Positions 24,009-28,427 of a stretch of 28,427 bases of DNA are shown here, in pieces. Numbering within the stretch: position 1 is the stretch's first letter; each line of letters begins with the position of its first letter. This stretch comes from a virus, in IMG/VR virus record IMGVR_UViG_3300025141_000560, positions 1 to 28,427 of that record. One strand, 5' to 3'. The translations under genes were made by a program, and so were the position numbers. Under the pieces are notes generated by a model. It did no database searches. It was not told the DNA's origin and saw only the letters and a list, made by a program, of their open reading frames with translations.

Positions 24009-24443
24009 TTATGCTATTCGTATGATTGCTGTTGATGCGGCTGCTGCTGGAAATTCTACAGTGAATGTTCCACTAGTAACGGTTTTATCTCCACCAAAGT
24101 CAATGGCACAGACAGAAGCGTCACTCGAGTGCGAATCATTAAAAATTAAACAACCTCTTGCAGTGAAAGAAGCTGAGGTCCAACTAACATTAGCAAAATC
24201 ACAAACTGCTGTGTCACTATCCAGAGTAGGAGTTACACTTGTAAGTGCTTTTCCTTTTGCTGTGTAGCCACCAGTAGACGCTAGTTCTTCCGAAGTTGTA
24301 TAAGCAGTTGTTGATTTATTTAAAGTCGCATCACTATCATACAGTGCTAAGTTAAAAGTGTTACCACTTGATGCAGTAAAATTATGTTCAGCCTCTAAAA
24401 TTTCTTGTTTGAAACTGTTACAAACTGCTGATGTTATAGCCAT
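24009..24443 (-). CDS. Conserved phage virion protein (beta-sandwich)
   Basis: This 144-residue protein begins MAITSAVCNSFKQEILEAEH and continues FTASSGNTFNLALYDSDATL, then FTARGCLIFNDS, AIDFGGDKTVTSGTFTVEFP and ends IIRIA. I recall this pattern as a widespread conserved protein of unknown function in tailed phages, coded near head-tail joining genes. It is all-beta in style, without a TM segment. An AAGGA lies about 12 bases before the start and the preceding stop is 14 bases away. A neck or decoration role is probable. Confidence 0.8.
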   Translation of the reverse strand: MAITSAVCNSFKQEILEAEHNFTASSGNTFNLALYDSDATLNKSTTAYTTSEELASTGGYTAKGKALTSVTPTLDSDTAVCDFANVSWTSASFTARGCLIFNDSHSSDASVCAIDFGGDKTVTSGTFTVEFPAAAASTAIIRIA

Positions 24444-24457
24444 AGTTTTTATTCCTT

Positions 24458-25177
24458 TTAAGGAGAAGGAGAATCGATTTTTATACGAATTGTTCCATCA
24501 TCGTAGTCATCTCTTCGTCTTCTACCTACTTGTTCAATAGCGAACTTCTCTACCTCTTTATTATATCGTTGTTCGTAATATGTCAACATGTCTTGAGGGC
24601 CTTTTAAGTACCCAAAAGCCTCTACCAAAGAGGCATAAAGCAGGCCATTCGCAAAATTCCTGCTAATATACGTTCCACTTGTATTCGTAACTAAACTCGT
24701 AGGTAAAGCTACATAATTCACTTGAAAAGTATAAGTTTTATCTGGACAAGGCGCAAACATAATAGTTCCAGAAGTAGTATCGGTTATTCCAGTAGCCCCA
24801 CCAAACATAGCATAATATTTAGGAATATCTCTGCCTGTGGCTACGGTCGTACCTGCGCTGCCATAATTATTATATTCATTAAGAAAGGTGACATCTCTTT
24901 TTTCTAAATATTTTAAAGTATTGGGAGAAGTATCATCTTCGGTAACCTGAACTGATCGTACGGCTAAACATCCTGCAGGAGCATTAATATACTCTTGACC
25001 AATTACTAAAGAGCCTGTTTGAGATTTTCTATCCGCATCAATATTAACATCTCTTAAAATTCGAGTCTCTGCATTTTGTATAAATCTGCTTAGAACAGCA
25101 CCAGTGAATATAGTTGAATCTACTTCAGTATAATCTCTAAGATCAGATTCTAATTGTGAGAGTGTATATGTAGCCAT
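24458..25177 (-). CDS. Head-to-tail adaptor, SU10-adaptor type
   Basis: This 239-residue protein matches the layout of the phage SU10-type adaptor: FIQNAETRILRDVN (about residues 32-45), then a beta region with APAGCLAVRSV, RDIPKYYAMFGG, MFAPCPDKTYTFQVNYVALP and a final helix (NGLLYASLVEAFGYLKGPQD). Adaptors of this type bind the portal and form the first ring of the neck. It shares one base with the preceding gene (TAATG). Identification rests on recalled family features, not a search. Confidence 0.8.
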   Translation of the reverse strand: MATYTLSQLESDLRDYTEVDSTIFTGAVLSRFIQNAETRILRDVNIDADRKSQTGSLVIGQEYINAPAGCLAVRSVQVTEDDTSPNTLKYLEKRDVTFLNEYNNYGSAGTTVATGRDIPKYYAMFGGATGITDTTSGTIMFAPCPDKTYTFQVNYVALPTSLVTNTSGTYISRNFANGLLYASLVEAFGYLKGPQDMLTYYEQRYNKEVEKFAIEQVGRRRRDDYDDGTIRIKIDSPSP

Positions 25178-26073
25178 TAGCTTTGCGGTCCTATCGCTTT
25201 TAGTGTAACGGGTCCAGAAGAAACAGTATCTCCTCCGAACCTTACACCGCCCACTGTAGCAGTGTCTGTGTTAACGGTAAAGTGATAATAATTAGCCGGA
25301 GTTTGTAAGAGTTGAACAGTTGCTCCGGTGTTATGGGTTGCAGCTGTAGAACCAAACGCTCCTCTAGTAATTCCGGTTAAATTATTTCCACTGGTTCCAG
25401 TGTAACTTAAAATTTCTGTACCTATTAAAACTCCCCATGTCGGTGTGCCTACAGGATTAGTTGAAGTTGGTTCATATTGTCCTGTCGCAACTCCTGTAAA
25501 TTGTGTTGCACTTGCTAGAAGAACAGTTGTCGTACTAGCATCGATTCCTCCATTAAGTGTAGAAGTATTAGCATAAAGTTTTCCAGGTTTAATTGTATAG
25601 CCAGCAGCTAAACACATTTTAGCTCCTGTAATTCCATCGGCTTTTGGTATGTTAGCAAAACCAGGAACAGAACTACCAGAACCTTCAACAGGTCCATCCA
25701 GTCCAATCGTATCAGCTGTTCCGGTTCCAGGTGAAGTTGTTGGGGCTCCTCTGAATCTTACTGTATCTCCATAACTTCTTTGATGATCTAATTGATGAAC
25801 ATTTATAATTCCTGAACCTGCAGCATAAGTTTGAAAAGGATTATATCCTAACCAACGTAATGCATCTGGTGGTGCTTGTTGCACTCTAACTTTAGGAAGC
25901 GCTGTTGCATCCGCCTGATGAGGGTAAGGATTTAATTGAGGTTGTTTTGATTCAAACTCAGAGTAATGAACGAATAAACCATTCCATTGCGTAACCATTT
26001 CATTCCAGGGAAATGATTGTCCACTAATATCTGAAACTGCTAATGCGTATTTTCCTTGTGCGTATTTTGCCAT
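25177..26073 (-). CDS. Virion structural protein with inserted beta module
   Basis: This 298-residue protein begins MAKYAQGKYALAVSDISGQS and FPWNEMVTQWNGLFVHYSEF, a conserved-looking block of marine phage neck-region proteins (recalled). Residues about 174-255 hold a module with NGGIDASTTTVLLASATQF and GTEILSYTGTSGNNLTGITR that also occurs, in diverged form, in the gp10-like protein at 10710-12875. The start follows the stop of the gp4-like gene by 2 bases, with no clear ribosome site, so translation is probably coupled. A neck or tail-hub role is likely. Confidence 0.75.
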   Translation of the reverse strand: MAKYAQGKYALAVSDISGQSFPWNEMVTQWNGLFVHYSEFESKQPQLNPYPHQADATALPKVRVQQAPPDALRWLGYNPFQTYAAGSGIINVHQLDHQRSYGDTVRFRGAPTTSPGTGTADTIGLDGPVEGSGSSVPGFANIPKADGITGAKMCLAAGYTIKPGKLYANTSTLNGGIDASTTTVLLASATQFTGVATGQYEPTSTNPVGTPTWGVLIGTEILSYTGTSGNNLTGITRGAFGSTAATHNTGATVQLLQTPANYYHFTVNTDTATVGGVRFGGDTVSSGPVTLKAIGPQS

Positions 26074-26075
26074 AA

Positions 26076-26840
26076 CTAAATATTAGGATAATAAGTCTTC
26101 GGTGTAATATAACTACTTGCCGAAGAACCATCCGATGCCTCCGCTCTGACTAGTTCATCTTCATATAATAATTTTAATTGTTGTGTTCTGTCTGCTGCAT
26201 ATTTTAAACTTAAATAATATGCTAACCCGGCACACATTGCAGGAATATAATTATAAGGTACATCTGCTGCATTAAAATAATCTCCTGCATCTTGAATTCT
26301 TTTTAAATACCAAAAGTGAATATAGTTCCCTGCTTGAGTAGAACTTGGTGTAATATATAAAGTGATTGTAACTTTATCGATAAATCTTTGAACCCAATAT
26401 TCTGAAGGTTGTCCCTGTGCTAATCTATTGGTATTAGCCGCATAACTAGCTCTATCTATTTTTGTTAAAGGAGTATCTGCTTGTGAAGTCGTTCCTCTGC
26501 TGGTTCTATAAGACATTTGAAGAATGTCTTCCGCTCCATAAATACTTTCTGCAGCCCCCGCATTTGTTACACCTGCATCACTCGTGCCATCAGCACTAGA
26601 TCGATACAAAGTATAAGTAGCTTGAGCAGCCACTAATGTTACATTCGTTTCTGCTACTTCCCAAAAATGTAATCCTCGGTTAGACCATTCTTGAAAAAGA
26701 ATGTTTAACGATCGTCTTGCTGTTTTTAACTGGTAACCAGCAACTCCTCGTATACCACATCTCTCGTAAGCTTCTTCAATGATTTCATCAATTGAAAAAT
26801 TCTTACCGAACGTTGCTGTTCCGGAAGTAGTATTCGCCAT
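26076..26840 (-). CDS. P22 gp4-like head-completion / tail accessory protein
   Basis: This 254-residue protein has near its start SIDEIIEEAYERCGIRG and LKTARRSLNILFQEWSNRGL, the helix pair of P22 gp4-type tail accessory factors that join the portal to the tail. The middle (YTLYRSS onward) is beta-rich and the C-terminus (YIPAMCAGLAYYLSLKYAAD, with a following helix) fits the family. A strong AAGGAG lies 8 bases before the start. With the SU10-type adaptor and the gp10-like protein this supports a short-tailed phage. Family recalled, not searched. Confidence 0.8.
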   Translation of the reverse strand: MANTTSGTATFGKNFSIDEIIEEAYERCGIRGVAGYQLKTARRSLNILFQEWSNRGLHFWEVAETNVTLVAAQATYTLYRSSADGTSDAGVTNAGAAESIYGAEDILQMSYRTSRGTTSQADTPLTKIDRASYAANTNRLAQGQPSEYWVQRFIDKVTITLYITPSSTQAGNYIHFWYLKRIQDAGDYFNAADVPYNYIPAMCAGLAYYLSLKYAADRTQQLKLLYEDELVRAEASDGSSASSYITPKTYYPNI

Positions 26841-26854
26841 GCGTTACTCCTTCC

Positions 26855-27178
26855 TTATGTGAATGTTCCTGTAACTACTAAAAAATCACAACTTGATAAC
26901 ACTGCATACATTCCAGTACCACAATAAATTCCTTGGCCCGGTACATAGAAGTGAGTCCACTCACCATCTGCAGTCCCAAATTTTAATTCAGCCACTAATT
27001 TACTTGCTGTTGTAGCTCCTACAGTATCATAAATTTTTACACTTGCATTTGCTGCACTAGCTTGTGCACTAATAGCCATGATTCTGGCTTTAGTAATATT
27101 AGTTGCTGTTGTTTTCACATATTTTTGTAGCTGTGCTGTAGCCGCTACCGCAATGGTTTGTTTTACGTCTGTTTGCAT
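26855..27178 (-). CDS. Small virion structural protein (107 aa)
   Basis: This 107-residue protein is rich in A, T and V with a helical head (QTIAVAATAQLQKYVKTTAT) and a beta-rich tail (HFYVPGQGIYCGTGMYAVLS, then FLVVTGTF). No catalytic motif or TM. It starts 8 bases after an AGGAG, itself next to a strong RNA hairpin (27194-27217). Its position between the decoration-like protein and the gp4-like protein suggests a head or neck role. Family not recognised. Confidence 0.7.
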   Translation of the reverse strand: MQTDVKQTIAVAATAQLQKYVKTTATNITKARIMAISAQASAANASVKIYDTVGATTASKLVAELKFGTADGEWTHFYVPGQGIYCGTGMYAVLSSCDFLVVTGTFT

Positions 27179-27193
27179 TTATTCTCCTAATTC

Positions 27194-27217
27194 TGTGAGC
27201 TCCCGAAGGAGCTCACA
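27194..27217 (-). promoter_or_regulatory. UUCG-capped RNA hairpin in front of the 107-aa gene
   Basis: A perfect 10-base stem (TGTGAGCTCC / GGAGCTCACA) closes a four-base loop. On the minus strand the loop is TTCG between C and G, the very stable C(UUCG)G tetraloop. There is no T-run after it; the AGGAG of the next gene follows within a few bases. It may be a processing or mRNA-stability element, a block to nuclease, or a partial terminator between the 136- and 107-residue genes. Confidence 0.7.
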
Positions 27218-27227
27218 ATTATGAATC

Positions 27228-27638
27228 TTACGATTCCTTAGCCCAAACACCTTGAGCTTCAACTACTGTCCAATGAGCAGTCGAATTTAAAGCGGCTATT
27301 TTTACATAGTCCCCAACTTTTGATGTAGCTAGAGTATTAATAAGATCTTTGTTATCTACTAATCCTCCCACGTACAAAATTCCGTCAGATGAATTAGGAC
27401 TAATAGTCAAATTGTTTTGACCATCAGCTCCTGTATTTATAAATGTAAATACATTCCCAACAGCTATTCCTGGTAGTGTAAACACTACATCCTTAGTGTT
27501 TGATAAAAAGGTTTTTCCAGAATCAGTTGAAATAACGACAGTGTAATTTGAATCCTTCTGTTCGATATTATATCCAGATAAACCTGCTTCGTTTTTCTTC
27601 CCTTGTAAAATAGGGCCTCTAAACAATGTTGATGCCAT
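27228..27638 (-). CDS. Putative capsid decoration / virion protein (136 aa)
   Basis: This 136-residue protein starts MASTLFRGPILQGKKNEAGL and is beta-rich, with DVVFTLPGIAVGNVFTFINT and NLTISPNSSDGI, then GDYVKIAALNSTAHWTVVEA. The second half resembles the C-terminal domain of the fibre-like protein at 22126-23136. A strong AGGAGG lies 9 bases upstream. It is the first gene after the promoter at 27724-27752, three genes after the capsid gene, so a head decoration role is likely but inferred from position and size. Confidence 0.7.
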   Translation of the reverse strand: MASTLFRGPILQGKKNEAGLSGYNIEQKDSNYTVVISTDSGKTFLSNTKDVVFTLPGIAVGNVFTFINTGADGQNNLTISPNSSDGILYVGGLVDNKDLINTLATSKVGDYVKIAALNSTAHWTVVEAQGVWAKES

Positions 27639-27661
27639 AATTATATCCTCCTAGTTTGTGT

Positions 27662-27702
27662 GAATGCTGTCTCTAGGCCGTCGAGTATACTCGTCAGCAT
27701 TC
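27662..27702 (-). promoter_or_regulatory. Nested hairpin in the 5' leader of the 136-aa gene
   Basis: An 8-base stem (GAATGCTG 27662-27669 with CAGCATTC 27695-27702) encloses a perfect 12-base palindrome (CGAGTATACTCG, 27682-27693) and a short spacer. As RNA on the minus strand it can fold as one hairpin inside another. It lies between the candidate promoter and the ribosome site of the next gene, so it would be in the untranslated leader. It may be a processing or stability element, or a protein-binding operator. No terminator-type T-run follows. Confidence 0.55.
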
Positions 27703-27723
27703 TAATAATTGTATACTAATATT

Positions 27724-27752
27724 TTTATAGCGCACTTTTGAATAGAGTGCAA
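27724..27752 (-). promoter_or_regulatory. Candidate sigma70-type promoter
   Basis: On the minus strand TTGCAC (27752-27747) and TATAAA (27729-27724) are separated by exactly 17 bases, close to the bacterial sigma70 consensus. It lies in the only substantial gene-free gap of the window and would start transcription near 27717, about 80 bases before the 136-residue gene. This would give separate late transcription of the neck, tail and fibre genes from the capsid gene. Not tested. Confidence 0.6.
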
Positions 27753-27797
27753 GCGATACTGTAACGTGGAGAGAATTTCCAGAATGTAGCGTTTTAT

Positions 27798-28007
27798 TTA
27801 AGTGGCTACTGACACTTCAGGCCTTGAAGCAGATATCTTAATTTTAAGATCTTCTAAACGAGCTTCTTCTAATTTGATCTGAGTAATGATCTCTTTAATC
27901 GCATGATCAATTCTCGTCATTTCAAGAGTATATCTACCCTCTTTAAGATGCTCCTGCTCCCAACTTAACTCCAAGGACTTCTTTTGTTTGTATAGGTCCT
28001 CGATCAT
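27798..28007 (-). CDS. Small coiled-coil protein (69 aa)
   Basis: The chosen start is ATG at 28007, seven bases after a perfect AGGAGG, giving 69 residues beginning MIEDLYKQKKSLELSWEQEH. The longer frame to 28058 has no ribosome site. The protein is a highly charged helix (about residues 3-55), probably a coiled coil, with a short tail. It overlaps the end of the 83-residue gene by 65 bases in another frame. A head-assembly or scaffold-fragment role is only a guess from its place right after the capsid gene. Confidence 0.75.
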   Translation of the reverse strand: MIEDLYKQKKSLELSWEQEHLKEGRYTLEMTRIDHAIKEIITQIKLEEARLEDLKIKISASRPEVSVAT

Positions 28008-28194
28008 GATTAACCTCCTCATAGGTAATCCATTTACCAGTCTTACTAGTAAATCCATCAGACTCGAACTTTACCTCATTTTTTCCCAGCTTGTCAAGGA
28101 TAGAGTTCTCGATATCTTGAGGTGTATCATTACACCAAACATTAAAGTCAGCATAATAGCCACAGTATCTGATTTGAATTCTAAAGTTTTTCAT
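27943..28194 (-). CDS. Small hypothetical protein (83 aa)
   Basis: This 83-residue protein begins MKNFRIQIRYCGYYADFNVW, is mixed alpha/beta and soluble, and is the first gene after the capsid gene and its terminator hairpin. The ribosome site is weak. Its last 21 residues are coded in DNA that also codes for the start of the next gene. No family was recognised; it may be a small head or late regulatory protein. Confidence 0.65.
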   Translation of the reverse strand: MKNFRIQIRYCGYYADFNVWCNDTPQDIENSILDKLGKNEVKFESDGFTSKTGKWITYEEVNHDRGPIQTKEVLGVKLGAGAS

Positions 28195-28217
28195 GAGTAA
28201 TTTCGATCTTTATAGTC

Positions 28218-28249
28218 GAAATGAGGCGATTTTGAGGCCGCCTCATTTC
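28218..28249 (-). terminator. Hairpin terminator after the capsid gene
   Basis: A perfect 11-base stem (GAAATGAGGCG 28218-28228 with CGCCTCATTTC 28239-28249) and 10-base loop begins 14 bases after the capsid stop codon. Only a short T-run is present at its end, so it may be a partial terminator or 3' stability element. A second repeat (TTTCGA 28201-28206 with TCGAAA 28216-28221) overlaps the base of the stem, so two folds compete. Confidence 0.6.
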
Positions 28250-28263
28250 TAATTTAGTGACGA

Positions 28264-28427
28264 TTAAGCACCTTCTGATGCGAAAATACCTCTAGGGTCA
28301 GATACTCCAAATGAGTATCTTTCTCTAGCTTTGTATCTTACGTTACCAGTTGAGAAATCACCTTCCATTTTAGTTTGGATAGGTAATCTGTCGAAGTGTT
28401 TCATTCCGTTAGGAACATCAGTAATAA
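28264..28427 (-). CDS. Major capsid protein, C-terminus (partial)
   Basis: The frame is open from the right edge to TAA at 28264-28266, giving the last 53 or so residues, ending KARERYSFGVSDPRGIFASE and GA. The ending R-Y-S-F-G-x-S-D-P-R-G is one I recall from major capsid proteins of marine phages, and gene order (hairpin, small genes, decoration-like protein, neck proteins) fits a capsid gene. The 5' part is outside the window, so the fold cannot be judged. Confidence 0.7.
   Translation of the reverse strand, partial: ITDVPNGMKHFDRLPIQTKMEGDFSTGNVRYKARERYSFGVSDPRGIFASEGA

Larger units (their letters stand above)
27639..27797 (-). other. 159-base intergenic region
   Basis: The largest gene-free stretch. 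It holds, in transcription order, about 45 bases without a clear feature, the candidate promoter, the nested hairpin and the ribosome site of the 136-residue gene. No frame with a start and ribosome site was seen on either strand. No other gap in the window exceeds 70 bases. Confidence 0.7.

Noticed and set aside
27639-27797. tRNA or other known RNA gene in the gap
   Set aside because: The hairpin lacks a cloverleaf layout, anticodon arm and CCA end; no known RNA family was recognised.
1-28427. CRISPR array, insertion sequence or attachment site
   Set aside because: No regular spaced direct repeats outside coding repeats, no transposase or integrase, and no tRNA fragment next to a repeat was seen.

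Overview
The window is part of the late (virion) region of a tailed double-stranded DNA phage or prophage, most likely a marine podovirus-type phage. Evidence: almost every base is coding, all supported genes lie on the minus strand, junctions are tight (many TAATG or ATGA stop/start overlaps), and the order is capsid, head-tail adaptors, tail and fibre proteins, internal virion proteins, small membrane proteins. Two proteins resemble the P22-type tail accessory set (gp4-like and gp10-like), and there is no tape measure, sheath or tail-tube gene. AT-rich DNA and protein styles I associate with marine and SAR11-type phages suggest an open-ocean host, but the host is not shown by the sequence.

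Transcription runs from high to low coordinates. 28427-27798: C-terminus of the major capsid protein, a hairpin terminator and two small overlapping genes. 27797-27639: the only gene-free gap over 100 bases, with a good sigma70-like promoter and a nested hairpin. 27638-22126: small virion proteins, a gp4-like head-completion protein, an SU10-type adaptor, conserved structural proteins, a GVSAT-repeat protein and a fibre-like protein. 22120-17203: three related beta-propeller proteins (one single, two double; five six-bladed propellers in all) with a 94-residue protein between them.

17137-12920: an accessory cassette with a coiled-coil protein, four different 2-oxoglutarate/Fe(II) oxygenase-type proteins, a small protein with a DEHHD motif (possibly UPF0489-like) and a ParB-like protein. 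12875-6751: the gp10-like tail stabilisation protein, small structural proteins and three proteins typical of internal or ejected virion cargo, two of them carrying a short GGRIGY-type motif. 6742-1853: a 1629-residue protein, probably a large internal virion protein. 1853-1: eight very small overlapping genes, each coding for a membrane-anchored or exported peptide, two of them only 27 and 37 residues long; this is the likely lysis/membrane module. The last one runs off the left edge.

The most notable parts are the four-oxygenase cassette embedded in the virion operon directly after the propeller genes, the propeller array itself, and the eight-gene micro-membrane-protein cascade. No tRNA, rRNA, CRISPR, insertion sequence, integrase, polymerase, portal, terminase or recognisable endolysin gene was seen in the window.
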